Origin: Methanobacteriota archaeon
GTDB taxonomy: Archaea; Halobacteriota; Methanomicrobia; Methanomicrobiales; Methanomicrobiaceae
NCBI GenBank assembly: GCA_016841665.1
Contig: JAENYT010000002.1
Location: 124,001-188,000 of the forward strand
Reading direction: 5' to 3'
Length of the DNA: 64,000 nt
Shown here: positions 1 to 8,050 of the stretch, piece by piece
How the letters are laid out: every line of letters starts with the position of its first letter
Position numbering within the stretch: position 1 is the first letter of the stretch
Notes under the pieces: model-generated
Seen by the model: only the letters and a program-made list of their open reading frames with translations
The model's database searches: none
What the model was told of the DNA's origin: nothing
Position numbers and translations under genes: made by a program

Positions 1-87
1 AGGCTCGCCAAACTTGTCGATAGCCCCAGCCTTCCCGAGGGCGAGGCGCCGTTCCTCGTGGAAGAGAGCGGCCTCAAATCGGTCTGA
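1..87 (+). CDS. C-terminal end of an unidentified protein (5' end outside window)
   Basis: Frame 1 is open from the window edge to a TGA at 85-87 and encodes a 28-residue tail ending GLKSV. The next gene starts 15 bp downstream on the same strand, so the two could share a transcript. The tail is too short for me to recognise a family. It could also be a chance open frame, although its position directly before the next gene favours a real gene end. Confidence 0.45.
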   Translation, partial: RLAKLVDSPSLPEGEAPFLVEESGLKSV

Positions 88-101
88 CACGGGATTGGCC
101 G

Positions 102-821
102 ATGTCTCCCCGCCCCACCTTTTCACCGAGCGGTCTGGTGTGCGATGTCGACGGCACCATCACCGATGAGCGCCGCCGGATCAATCTCGAGGCGGTGTGC
201 GTTTTGCGGACGCTCATCGATGCCGGGATTCCCGTAATCCTTGCAAGCGGCAACACGGTCTGCTCCATGGATATTCTCTGCAAGATGATCGGGACCGACG
301 GGACGATTATCTCCGAAAACGGTGGGGTTTACCGGGCGACGTACCAGGGCGAGCGGCATGTCTGCGCCGACCGGACGCTCGCATGGGATGCATATCATGC
401 CCTCGAGCGACATTTCGCGCAGGAGGGAGTGCCGCTTGAGCTCTATTCCCCAGAATACCGGTTTGCCGATGTCGCATTCGCCCGCAATGTGGATCTGGAG
501 GAGGTGCGCACGTTGCTGAACGACAGCCCTGTGCGGGTGCTGGATACGCAGTTTGCGGTCCACCTGCTGGCGAAAGACGTAAACAAAGGGACCGCTTTTC
601 GCCATCTTGCAGGGAAGATGGGCCGTTCGCCTGCCGAGTTTATGGCGATCGGGGACTCGGAAAATGATGTGGAGCTGATACGCGCCGCCGGGGTCGGCGT
701 AGCCGTCGGAAACGGGTGCCCTGCCACAAAGGCTGCGGCGGACTGGGTTGCGCAAAAAATGTATGGGGATGGCTTTGTAGAAGCGATACAGACCTTTTTT
801 CCCTATTTCTTTGAAAGGTAG
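102..821 (+). CDS. Phosphoglycolate phosphatase, HAD superfamily (archaeal type)
   Basis: Hydrolyses 2-phosphoglycolate to glycolate, a cytosolic detoxification reaction. The 239-residue protein has HAD motif I DVDGT at about residues 15-19 (two nucleophile/acid aspartates), motif II LASGN near 49, the lysine region KDVNKGTA near 152, and motif IV GDSENDVEL near 184. Length and the early DVDGT fit the archaeal Cof/IIB-cap type PGP family, related to sucrose-phosphate phosphatase-like HADs. The ATG at 102 leaves only 11 residues before motif I, which is normal. The 3' end overlaps the convergent PRC-barrel gene by about 19 bp. Substrate is inferred from family; other small sugar phosphates are possible. 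Confidence 0.85.
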   Translation: MSPRPTFSPSGLVCDVDGTITDERRRINLEAVCVLRTLIDAGIPVILASGNTVCSMDILCKMIGTDGTIISENGGVYRATYQGERHVCADRTLAWDAYHALERHFAQEGVPLELYSPEYRFADVAFARNVDLEEVRTLLNDSPVRVLDTQFAVHLLAKDVNKGTAFRHLAGKMGRSPAEFMAIGDSENDVELIRAAGVGVAVGNGCPATKAAADWVAQKMYGDGFVEAIQTFFPYFFER

Positions 822-1054
822 CGGTCGACCACGATATAGTCCTTGATGTCCTTGACGGCCTCAAAGGGAACGAACATCCGCTCTCCTTCTATCGCATATC
901 CTGCCGTTTCAAAGCTCTGGTCAGGCTTGACGACGAGATCGATAACCTGCCCCGTGTGCAGATCAAAGGTGATGTTTTTTATCGTTCCCATGACCATGCC
1001 GTCGGTACTCATAATCTGTTTTCGAGAGAGAGCACGAGCAAAGGTTTTTTTCAT
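803..1054 (-). CDS. PRC-barrel domain protein
   Basis: A small (about 83 residue) archaeal PRC-barrel protein: MKKTFARALSRKQIMS, then TDGMVMGTIKNITFD and the FVPFEAVKDIKDYIVVD strand pattern. PRC-barrels occur in RNA-processing (RimM) and photosynthetic reaction-centre proteins. The stand-alone archaeal forms have no settled role and may bind RNA or proteins. The ORF track starts 30 residues earlier at 1144, but family members begin close to the MKK, so I take ATG at 1052-1054. No clear Shine-Dalgarno precedes it, so it may be leaderless. Confidence 0.8.
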   Translation of the reverse strand: MKKTFARALSRKQIMSTDGMVMGTIKNITFDLHTGQVIDLVVKPDQSFETAGYAIEGERMFVPFEAVKDIKDYIVVDRYLSKK

Positions 1055-1194
1055 AAAAAAAAGGAGTTCATGATAGTATTTAAATTGTTCCAAATCCGTA
1101 AAAACCGATGTATCCCCTGAATTTCCCCCCGTTATTCCATGCATCCGGCGGGCAGTTTGGCAACCCCGCAGGCACGTTCGCCAGTGGGGCGATG

Positions 1195-2073
1195 TCAGAG
1201 CGAGGGGAACACGCGGATGATGTCGGATTGGGTGATGATACCGACCGGCTTTCCGTTTTCGATGATCACAAGCCGTCCGATTTCTCGCTCTTTGAACCTG
1301 CTGATAACCTCATAGAGTTTGATATGTGCCGGGGCGATAACCACGTCGCTGGTCATGACCTCCACGACGTGCGTCTCGGTGGAAAGCCCCTTATCGAGGG
1401 CCCGGGCGACATCGCTCAGCGTGATGATGCCCTGCAGCCGTTCATCTTCCACCACCGGTGCACCGTGGATGTGGTGTATGGAAAAAAGCCGTATCGCATC
1501 CGCAACCGCGTCATCGGGGCTGAGCGTGTACAGCGGGGTGCTCATGTAGTCCCTGATCGGTTTTTTGGGAAGGGACGTCATCTCCGAGATCGTGATGAGT
1601 AACGCCTGCTGCACCTCATCTTTCCCGTAGATCTCCCCTTTAATCACCAGTTTGTTGACCGGGGTCGGACCGACGGTGATCATCTCGCCAACCTCGAAGG
1701 ATTTGACGCTTCCGATAAGCTTTATCACTGCATGGCAGAGATCCGGGTGGCAGAGCGTGGTGAAGTCGATCTCCTGGACGCTGACTCCCTTCAACGGTCT
1801 CCCGTCCCTGCTGATAGGAACGACAGATTCATGCTCCGATATCGTCAGGTTGAGCTCATTATAGGCCTGGGCGGTGGGGTGGTACCCTCCCTTCGGGCCG
1901 GGAATGCCGTCGACGAGGCCGAGGGCTTTGAGGGCCTGCATCTGGTTGCGGACCGTCCCCGGGTTGCGCCGCAACACCTGGGCAATCTCCTCTCCCTTGA
2001 TGGCTTGGGAATGCTGGTGATAGAGGCTGATGAGGGTGATGAGGATATCTTTCTGGATGAGCGAGAGATCCAT
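1195..2073 (-). CDS. Transcriptional regulator with N-terminal HTH and C-terminal CBS pair
   Basis: A 292-residue archaeal regulator. Residues 1-65 form a winged-helix HTH (RNPGTVRNQMQALKALGLVDG reads as recognition helix plus wing). Residues 70-170 are an archaeal linker domain. From about 175 there are two CBS motifs (RDYMSTPLYTLSPDDAVADAIRLF, then VMTSDVVIAPAHIKLYEVI), each with a G(I/V)IT(L/Q)SD ending. CBS pairs usually bind adenine nucleotides, so DNA binding may respond to energy state; ligand and targets are unknown. The divergent gene starts 47 bp away, and a perfect 12-bp palindrome touches this start codon, which suggests autoregulation. Confidence 0.85.
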   Translation of the reverse strand: MDLSLIQKDILITLISLYHQHSQAIKGEEIAQVLRRNPGTVRNQMQALKALGLVDGIPGPKGGYHPTAQAYNELNLTISEHESVVPISRDGRPLKGVSVQEIDFTTLCHPDLCHAVIKLIGSVKSFEVGEMITVGPTPVNKLVIKGEIYGKDEVQQALLITISEMTSLPKKPIRDYMSTPLYTLSPDDAVADAIRLFSIHHIHGAPVVEDERLQGIITLSDVARALDKGLSTETHVVEVMTSDVVIAPAHIKLYEVISRFKEREIGRLVIIENGKPVGIITQSDIIRVFPSL

Positions 2074-2074
2074 A

Positions 2075-2086
2075 ATGATTAATCAT
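2075..2086. promoter_or_regulatory. 12-bp palindrome in divergent promoter (candidate operator)
   Basis: ATGATTAATCAT is its own reverse complement and sits 1 bp upstream of the HTH-CBS start codon, in a 47-bp divergent intergenic region. That is a typical place for an autoregulatory operator. Binding by the adjacent regulator is inference. Confidence 0.45.
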
Positions 2087-2088
2087 AA

Positions 2089-2105
2089 GGATTTAAATAA
2101 ATATA
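2089..2105 (+). promoter_or_regulatory. TATA box for the NOG1-type GTPase gene
   Basis: The AT-rich stretch ggatttaaataaatata lies about 22-30 bp before the GTG at 2121. With archaeal TATA-to-start spacing this would place transcription initiation at or next to the start codon, so the mRNA is probably leaderless. Confidence 0.5.
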
Positions 2106-2120
2106 TTTGGTTGTACAGAC

Positions 2121-3068
2121 GTGGAATTTGAAACAATACCAACCATTCCTACTGCGGACGAGATTATGGACCGATCGCTGAGAAGAGCGGCGAAGGCCAT
2201 GCGGGAGAAGAGGAACCGGGACCGTGCAAATGAGGAGTTCGTGCGTGCCATCGCCAGTTCAGTGTACGACAAGCTCAATGATCTGGTGACTAAATTCCCT
2301 TCATTCGATTCTCTGCCCCCTTTTTATCGTGAAACGGTGCAGATCCTCTTCAATGTCGACCGCATGAAGAAATCGCTCGGCGCACTCTCCTGGGCGGCAT
2401 CGCAGTCCCGCGAGGTGGGCTACGAGTACGCCCGTGAGATGCGGCATGCCCCTGATTCTGCGAGTATGCGCAAACAGGCCACCGCCAGGATCTCCTCGAT
2501 CGTCCACCAGGTTGATGGGGATTTGCGCTTCCTCAACGAAGCCCGCAATGTGCTGCGCAAATTGCCCCATATCGGCGATGAGTTTACGGTGGTGGTAGCA
2601 GGATATCCCAACGTCGGCAAATCCTCCTTTATCAGGCTCGCGTCCTCCGCCGAACCCGAGGTGGCCGGGTATCCCTTTACCACCAAGCAGATTGTGGTGG
2701 GCCACCGGGAGATCGAAAGAAGGGAGCGTATGCAGTTCGTTGATACGCCGGGAATTCTTGACCGCCCGGAGGAGGAGCGCAATCCCATCGAGCAGCAGGC
2801 AATTGCCGCCATCGTCAATGTCGCCGATGTGGTGCTCTTCATTATCGATGCGAGCGAGGCCTGTGGGTATATCCTGGCGGATCAGCTCTGCCTCCTTGAG
2901 GAGATCCGGGAAACAATGGCCTCGGTGCCGGTGGAGGTTGCCGTGAACAAGGCAGACCTCCAGTCTCTTGGGGGGTACGCGAATATGTCCACGGTAACAG
3001 GGGAGGGTGTTGAGGAGGTCGTCGCATGCCTTCTCAGACACCGGGAACCCAGCTCCACGCCCCGGTGA
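2121..3068 (+). CDS. NOG1-family GTP-binding protein
   Basis: A 315-residue GTPase of the Obg/NOG1 group, expected to act in large-ribosomal-subunit assembly. The N-terminal helical NOG1 domain (MEFETIPTIPTADEIMDRSL) spans about 1-155. The G domain follows: G1 GYPNVGKSSF near 162, G2 AGYPFTTKQ, G3 DTPGILDRP near 209, G4 NKAD near 275. The eukaryotic C-terminal extension is absent, as in other archaea. The start is GTG, supported by the NOG1 N-terminal sequence and by TATA spacing. The 3' end overlaps the convergent presenilin gene by 35 bp. Confidence 0.88.
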   Translation: MEFETIPTIPTADEIMDRSLRRAAKAMREKRNRDRANEEFVRAIASSVYDKLNDLVTKFPSFDSLPPFYRETVQILFNVDRMKKSLGALSWAASQSREVGYEYAREMRHAPDSASMRKQATARISSIVHQVDGDLRFLNEARNVLRKLPHIGDEFTVVVAGYPNVGKSSFIRLASSAEPEVAGYPFTTKQIVVGHREIERRERMQFVDTPGILDRPEEERNPIEQQAIAAIVNVADVVLFIIDASEACGYILADQLCLLEEIRETMASVPVEVAVNKADLQSLGGYANMSTVTGEGVEEVVACLLRHREPSSTPR

Positions 3069-3939
3069 GGGCACAGGCGATCAAAAATCCTGTTATCGCC
3101 CCTCCGTTGAGCGCAGGGAGCCCTGCCTGCGGATTGCCCCGGTTCACGAAGTACATGAGCACGCCGAGCCCACCGAAGGTCCCGATCATCGCGCCGAGAG
3201 CCGGAGCGCTTGCAAATCCTGCAATAAGGGGGGCTTCGATGAATGCATGGGCCGAAACCGCCAGAATGGTGGGCATGATCAGGTCACCGAGCCCCATCAC
3301 GAATGCGCCCCGCTCCCCGCCTTCCAGGGAGATTCCCTCCCTGATATAGGAGTAGGACCGTGTTTTCGGGATAATGACGAGGATGGGAGTCTTGAGTTCG
3401 ATGATGCCTTCTGCGAGGGAGATCATGTGTTTGGTCTTGTACACCGAGATCGCATCGTATATGGCGAGAAGAACGAGCAGGATGATCACCGGAATAATTT
3501 CAAGAGAGATGCCGAATATCGAGGCCACTCCTGCAGCGATCAGCACGCCGATGACATCGATGACGTACCATTCCGGGTACAGATAGAGGAATACGGTTGC
3601 GAGCACCGCGCCGGCGAGTGTTGCCCCAGCCGCGATGAGCGTGAACCCGAAGAGGTAGGAGCTGATCGCCGAAAAGATGTAGATCAGGCTGAAGAATATT
3701 GAAACGGCGATGATTGCCCCGATGAGGCGTTTGACCCCCCGCCTGATCAAAAAAAGCATAATAAGGGTGAATACGAGCAAAATCCCCAGGAAAATAATTG
3801 GATTTGCCGGGGACGAGGGGTCCTCGAATGCCGCCACTCCCGCCTCCTGCATCCGCGGGGAGAGGAGGATCGCCCCCACCTGAACGAGGAGCAGCATCAA
3901 CGGCATCCCGACGAATGGTGCGCTATTTCTGAGATCCAT
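3034..3939 (-). CDS. Presenilin/signal-peptide-peptidase-type intramembrane aspartyl protease (PSH)
   Basis: A 301-residue multi-pass membrane protease that cleaves peptide bonds within transmembrane helices. The family signature is complete: YD at 161-162 (AIYDAIS), GLGD at 216-219 (GAFVMGLGDLIMP), and the PAL motif at 275-277 (GLPALNGG). From memory, length and motif positions nearly coincide with the structurally characterised PSH of Methanoculleus marisnigri (catalytic D162 and D220), so this is very likely its orthologue. About nine hydrophobic segments can be counted. The gene faces the 104-residue membrane protein gene across a 57-bp promoter region and converges on the NOG1-type gene. 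Native substrates are unknown. Confidence 0.93.
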   Translation of the reverse strand: MDLRNSAPFVGMPLMLLLVQVGAILLSPRMQEAGVAAFEDPSSPANPIIFLGILLVFTLIMLFLIRRGVKRLIGAIIAVSIFFSLIYIFSAISSYLFGFTLIAAGATLAGAVLATVFLYLYPEWYVIDVIGVLIAAGVASIFGISLEIIPVIILLVLLAIYDAISVYKTKHMISLAEGIIELKTPILVIIPKTRSYSYIREGISLEGGERGAFVMGLGDLIMPTILAVSAHAFIEAPLIAGFASAPALGAMIGTFGGLGVLMYFVNRGNPQAGLPALNGGAITGFLIACALTGAWSWVPGV

Positions 3940-3996
3940 GATCGTTCTCCATGAATTATAGGTAGATTAATTAATGGTTCGTTATTATGTAAAAGC
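3940..3996. promoter_or_regulatory. Divergent promoter region between PSH and small membrane protein
   Basis: A 57-bp AT-rich spacer (tagattaattaatggttcgttattatg) separates two outward-facing genes and must hold both promoters. No individual TATA box or start site can be assigned confidently. Confidence 0.4.
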
Positions 3997-4311
3997 ATGG
4001 ATATTCGGGATTACCTGGTTGATATTATTCTTACCTTCGTTCTCGTGGTATCAACCCTCGTGCTGGTCATGCGGCTGTGGCAGGATTTGATCATTGCGTT
4101 TTCCGCAACGCTGATGATGCTTGCATTCGGCGGCCTGTTCATCTCCCTTGCCATAAAGATCCGGCATCTCGATGAGAGTGTCATTTCCCGCGAACATACG
4201 ATGCGGGTCAATCTGGAGGAAATTTCGAACCGGATGAGCCAGAAATACGACAAAACGGTTTTGCACATCGACGAAGTGGTCAATGAACTCTCCCGGCGGA
4301 TGTACCGCTGA
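3997..4311 (+). CDS. Small membrane protein with C-terminal coiled-coil-like helix, function unknown
   Basis: 104 residues. Two hydrophobic helices fill about residues 8-26 (VDIILTFVLVVSTLVLVMRL) and 31-53. A charged helical tail follows, with heptad-like spacing (NLEEISNRMSQKYDKTVLHIDEVVNELSRRM). I recognise no family. The ATG at 3997 fits the hydrophobic start. The layout, short membrane anchor plus cytoplasmic helix, suggests a scaffold or oligomerising role, but nothing in the neighbourhood fixes it. Confidence 0.65.
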   Translation: MDIRDYLVDIILTFVLVVSTLVLVMRLWQDLIIAFSATLMMLAFGGLFISLAIKIRHLDESVISREHTMRVNLEEISNRMSQKYDKTVLHIDEVVNELSRRMYR

Positions 4312-4430
4312 GGGTTCACCATCCCTGTTGCATTTTTAGTGCGTACCTCTCATATGCGACCGGTCGTAATCCTGTGCGAATGCCGGTCAAAAAACCTTTG
4401 TTCTCTGAATGATGTAATAGAGTGATCCGC

Positions 4431-5432
4431 ATGGGCGTTGCGATACGTGATATCCTGGCCGATTTCAAATCGACGGTGGAGTGGGAGTCGCTGACGGGTG
4501 TGGCGGCGGTCGATGCCCACAATGCCCTCTACCAGTTCCTGAGCATCATCCGCCAGCCCGACGGCACCCCGCTTATGGACCGGGAAGGCCGGGTGACATC
4601 CCACCTCTCCGGCCTTTTCTTCCGGACAGTCAATTTCATCGAGAAGGGTATTCGCCCGGTGTATATCTTCGACGGTGCACCGCCGGAGTTTAAGACCGCC
4701 ACCATCGAGCAACGAAGGGAATCAAGGCGTGTGGCCGGGGAAAAATGGCAGGAAGCGCTTGAAGCAGGCGATATCGAGGAAGCCTACAAGCAGGCCCGTT
4801 CATCGTCCCGCGTGGACTTGGCGGTGATCGAGAGCGCAAAATCCCTGCTCGATCTTATGGGCATTCCCGCCGTGGACGCACCGAGTGAAGGGGAGGCGCA
4901 GGCCGCGTTCATGGCAGCCCGCGGCGATGTCTCCTACCCGGTGTCACAGGATTATGATTCGCTGCTCTTCGGTGCTCCGGTGCTGGTACGGAACCTGACT
5001 GTGAGCGGAAAACGGAAGTTCCGGAACAGGACACTGACCATCAGGCCCGAGAGGGTCGTGCTCAAAGAGGTTCTCGAGGGACTCGAAATCTCGCGGGAAC
5101 AGCTCGTCGAGATCGGTATCCTGATCGGCACCGACTTCAACGAGGGCATCAGGGGGGTGGGTGCGAGGACCGCCCTGAAACTGGTGCAGCAGGATGCGTT
5201 CGCCGCAACCTTAGAAGAGAAGATGGCCGGCTTTGACGCCGCCCCGGTCAAGGAGTTCTTCCTTCACCCGCCGGTGACCACCGGGTACGATCTCACCTGG
5301 ACGCCTCCCGATGAGGAGGGCATCCTCGAGCTTTTGTGTGAGGGTTATGATTTCTCCCCCGATCGGGTCTCAGGCTCTCTGGCAAAGATCGTGACAAAGA
5401 GCGGCCAGAAGACGCTCGACCAGTGGTTCTGA
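4431..5432 (+). CDS. fen: Flap endonuclease 1 (structure-specific 5' nuclease)
   Basis: Removes 5' flaps during Okazaki-fragment maturation and base-excision repair. The 333-residue protein begins MGVAIRDIL, where the glycine after the initiator Met is characteristic of FEN1; I therefore use the ATG at 4431 and not the GTG at 4422. Acidic metal ligands are visible in AAVDAHN, YIFDGAPPEFK, PSEGEAQAAF, SQDYDSLLFG and IGTDFNEGIRG. The C-terminus QKTLDQWF is a PCNA-interacting PIP box. It is apparently monocistronic, with the decayed kinase gene immediately downstream. Function is certain at family level. Confidence 0.95.
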   Translation: MGVAIRDILADFKSTVEWESLTGVAAVDAHNALYQFLSIIRQPDGTPLMDREGRVTSHLSGLFFRTVNFIEKGIRPVYIFDGAPPEFKTATIEQRRESRRVAGEKWQEALEAGDIEEAYKQARSSSRVDLAVIESAKSLLDLMGIPAVDAPSEGEAQAAFMAARGDVSYPVSQDYDSLLFGAPVLVRNLTVSGKRKFRNRTLTIRPERVVLKEVLEGLEISREQLVEIGILIGTDFNEGIRGVGARTALKLVQQDAFAATLEEKMAGFDAAPVKEFFLHPPVTTGYDLTWTPPDEEGILELLCEGYDFSPDRVSGSLAKIVTKSGQKTLDQWF

Positions 5433-5447
5433 CCATCTTCGGCCGGG

Positions 5448-6034
5448 GTGATGGAGGTGCATCATGCACAGACCCGCGTCACGCTCATCGGGATCGCCGG
5501 GCCGAGCTGCGCCGTGAAGTCGACAGTTACTGAACACCATAGAAACCGTGTTTCCTTCTCTCTTGTCCCGCGGGACCATTTTTTCCGGAAAACTCCCGCG
5601 GGCTTCGCGCATGGCGTTGCCAACCGGGAGATCGCGGAAGCGCTGATGCTCGACCGGCTGGCAACGTGCCTTGCGGAGCTGAAGCGGGGCAAACCCGTGC
5701 TGATCTCGCGAGGCCCCCGAATCCGGGACTTTTCGCCGCTGGTGGAGGGATTTCTTCTCTTTGTCTGGATGAGATCAGCGTTCTCCTTGATTGCAGCGTG
5801 TTTCTCGCTATCACGGGGAGGAGCAGCTGCGAAGGCGATGTATGCGTGATCGGGATCCTGGCCCCGGGTATATCGAAAAGGTCGTGATACCCTCTTATCG
5901 ACGCTATCGCCCGTGTATCCTCCGCAACAGCGATGTAGTGATCGACGGGACGCGTCCCGCTCGAGGAGGTGGTGGACGCGGCGATATACGCGATAGGCGA
6001 GTGCACCCGCTCAGGTGCACCCGCCGGTCAATGA
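5448..6034 (+). pseudogene. Uridine-kinase-like P-loop kinase, disrupted by three frameshifts
   Basis: Homology is spread over three frames. Frame 0 carries the N-terminus (TRVTLIGIAGPSCAVKSTV, DHFFRKTPAGFAHG, EALMLDRLATCLAELKRGKP, VEGFLLF). Frame 2 carries DEISVLLDCSVFLAIT. Frame 1 carries RDRDPGPGYIEKVVIPSYRRYRPCILRNSDVVIDGT, and frame 2 again PLEEVVDAAIYAIGE, ending at TGA 6032-6034. Joined, these follow the order of a uridine-kinase/phosphoribulokinase-type enzyme. The P-loop is also altered: GPSCAVKS in place of the usual GxxxxGKS, with the key glycines lost. Multiple shifts plus a broken Walker A argue for a genuine pseudogene rather than one sequencing error. Its end overlaps the HEAT-repeat gene by 24 bp. 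Confidence 0.75.
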
Positions 6035-7276
6035 GCGAACGCGCTCCTGCTGCAATGAATCCTGTGCCGCACGCCTTGTTCGGTGATCTGCCGACGACGC
6101 CGCCCGCAGCACCGCATCCTTTGCCCCGGCGGTGCCGATCAGCAGGAGCGCCTCTGCGGCGCGATACCGCACATCGTCTTCCTGGTCTTCCCCGAGCACC
6201 CGTTCAAGCGCGGGAATCGCCGCGGGATCGCGTATGCGCCCCAGCGATCCTGCTGCGCGGATGCGGACATATTTGGCTTCGTCACCGAGCGCCTCGAGAA
6301 GATGACCGGTCACCGCATCGCTCCCCAGCCTTCCCAATGATTTTGCACCCTCCCCACGCACATAGGGATTTTCGTCATGCAGGAGGCGGACAAATTCGGG
6401 CGCCAGTTCCTCTCCTCCGATGATCCGCAGTGCGATCACCGCCCCCAGCCGCACGTGCCAGTCCTCATCGTCGAGATTGGCACGCAGCCGCGGCGTTGCC
6501 GGTGTGCCGATGCTGGCCAGCGCCTGGGACGCCGCCTCTCGGACCCGCCTGTTTTCATCTTTCAATGCCCCAATGAGGGGCTCTATTCCCCTGATATCCC
6601 CGATAGTGCCGAGTGTCCTCGCTGCCGCATCCCTCGTGATCGAACTCTCGTCGTTCAGCGTATCAATGAGCGGTTGGACCGCCGGTTCCCCGATTGCATT
6701 CAATACCTGCATTGCCCGCTCCCGTTCCTTGCTGTCCGGCGAATGGAATGCATTGATGATCCCGCGGATGTAGTCCCGCGATTTCTTGATGATCTGCTGT
6801 TCTCGGATCCTGGTTCCGTACGCAACTGCAACATCGCCCTGAGGACGGACATCGCAGACACCCACGGCGGCAGGGGGTGTTGCAATGCGCTTGTTCCCCA
6901 GTGCCATAGACGTGGCGGCGACCACCCAGAGGTACATGGCGGCGGTAAATGCGGACGAAACAAAATCGACGGCCACGCCGCTCATCGTAAAATAGGTCAT
7001 GAAGAGGAGGTAGACGGACATGATAAGGACCGAGAAGAGTAGCGTTCGACGGGGGTACCAGATGGTCATCAGCACGATAGGAATGTAGTAGAGGTGCGGG
7101 CTGAATGACGCCAGCGAGGGAAATGCCTCTTGGTTCGACGGTTCGAACGAGTAGATGGAAATGAGGAGGGAGACCACGAAAAATGCCGCGATCACCCAGA
7201 TTTTCACGATATCGCTCTCGTCGAACCTCGGAAGATGGCATGACGGAAGGTGCATCGAGGACGGCATTGGGATCAC
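6011..7276 (-). CDS. Membrane-anchored HEAT/PBS-lyase-repeat protein
   Basis: 421 residues. The first 140 contain about four hydrophobic helices (IVKIWVIAAFFVVSLLISIY, LYYIPIVLMTIWY, LLFSVLIMSVYLLFMTYF, AFTAAMYLWVVAATSMAL), resembling membrane sensory modules that precede signalling domains. From about 170 to the end there are seven or so short HEAT repeats of about 31 residues (AVQPLIDTLNDESSITRDAAARTLGTIGD and similar) that build a helical protein-binding solenoid. The repeats probably face the cytoplasm, so the protein may relay or scaffold an unknown signal. The start could also be the later Met in MHLPSCHLPRFDES. Partner unknown. Confidence 0.8.
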   Translation of the reverse strand: MIPMPSSMHLPSCHLPRFDESDIVKIWVIAAFFVVSLLISIYSFEPSNQEAFPSLASFSPHLYYIPIVLMTIWYPRRTLLFSVLIMSVYLLFMTYFTMSGVAVDFVSSAFTAAMYLWVVAATSMALGNKRIATPPAAVGVCDVRPQGDVAVAYGTRIREQQIIKKSRDYIRGIINAFHSPDSKERERAMQVLNAIGEPAVQPLIDTLNDESSITRDAAARTLGTIGDIRGIEPLIGALKDENRRVREAASQALASIGTPATPRLRANLDDEDWHVRLGAVIALRIIGGEELAPEFVRLLHDENPYVRGEGAKSLGRLGSDAVTGHLLEALGDEAKYVRIRAAGSLGRIRDPAAIPALERVLGEDQEDDVRYRAAEALLLIGTAGAKDAVLRAASSADHRTRRAAQDSLQQERVRSLTGGCT

Positions 7277-7426
7277 ACAACTTTCAATGCTTCACCCACT
7301 TATACCTTCCTTTCACCGCCCCGTTTTGCGCAGAATAGTCGAGAATTTCTTATATTTTTCGTTTATCCTTATTGTGACAACCCGTCATCAGAATGGATAC
7401 GATCGGCGTTTATTCCCGTGGGCTGC

Positions 7427-8050
7427 TCAGGGGCGTTCCTGCCCGGATTCGATCTCGTCGATATGCTTCCAGACGTAGATGAACCGCTGGATGGCGGTAT
7501 AATTCCCCAGTACCCCGAAAATCACCAGGAGCCACCCGAGGTACGGCATCCCCAGCACCCCGCCCGGGATGAGAACATCCAGCATGCCGCCGATAAGGAT
7601 CAGCAGCAGCCTGTCCGCCCGGCCCATGATCCCCCCGTAAAACCGTCCCACGCCCACCGCCTGCGCCTGTGTTCCCAGGTAGGAGGACATCAGGACGCCG
7701 ATGAGCGCAAAGACGCCCACCTCCCATGAGGCGGCGCCCCCGGCGAAGATGCCGGTGATAATGAAGATGTCCGCATAGCGGTCGAGCACATGGTCAAGAA
7801 AATCTCCCTTTTTACTGGCAATACCCAGTTCCCTGGCGATCGCTCCGTCAATTGCGTCAAATACCGCATTTGCCGCGACCAGCAGCACTCCGAGCAGGGT
7901 CTCGCCAAGATAGAAGGCAACCCCTGCACCAAGGGCTCCCACCAGCGAGATGACGGAACTGGCGTTGGGGGTCAGCCCCGCACGAAGGCAAACCCTGACA
8001 AGGGGCTGGAAGAGCTGTTTCGTGTGGGGGCGAAGCCGGTCGAGTGTCAT
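7427..8050 (-). CDS. CDP-alcohol phosphatidyltransferase family protein (archaeal lipid head-group enzyme)
   Basis: Integral membrane enzyme that transfers a phospho-alcohol from or to a CDP-activated lipid. The family signature D-x2-DG-x2-AR-x8-G-x3-D-x3-D is intact (DAIDGAIARELGIASKKGDFLDHVLD). The remaining 207 residues form about six hydrophobic helices. In euryarchaea this group includes archaetidylinositol-phosphate synthase, which is my best guess for the substrate, not proven here. The ATG at 8050 overlaps the upstream kinase stop as ATGA, so translation is probably coupled; the longer ORF start at 8077 is less likely. It is the last gene of the pyrG-guaAB-argD-hisC-kinase operon. Confidence 0.83.
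   Translation of the reverse strand: MTLDRLRPHTKQLFQPLVRVCLRAGLTPNASSVISLVGALGAGVAFYLGETLLGVLLVAANAVFDAIDGAIARELGIASKKGDFLDHVLDRYADIFIITGIFAGGAASWEVGVFALIGVLMSSYLGTQAQAVGVGRFYGGIMGRADRLLLILIGGMLDVLIPGGVLGMPYLGWLLVIFGVLGNYTAIQRFIYVWKHIDEIESGQERP

Noticed and set aside
2113-2118. TGTACA before the NOG1-type gene as a TRP box
   Set aside because: A single copy close to the start codon, with no tryptophan-related gene nearby; it is most likely chance.
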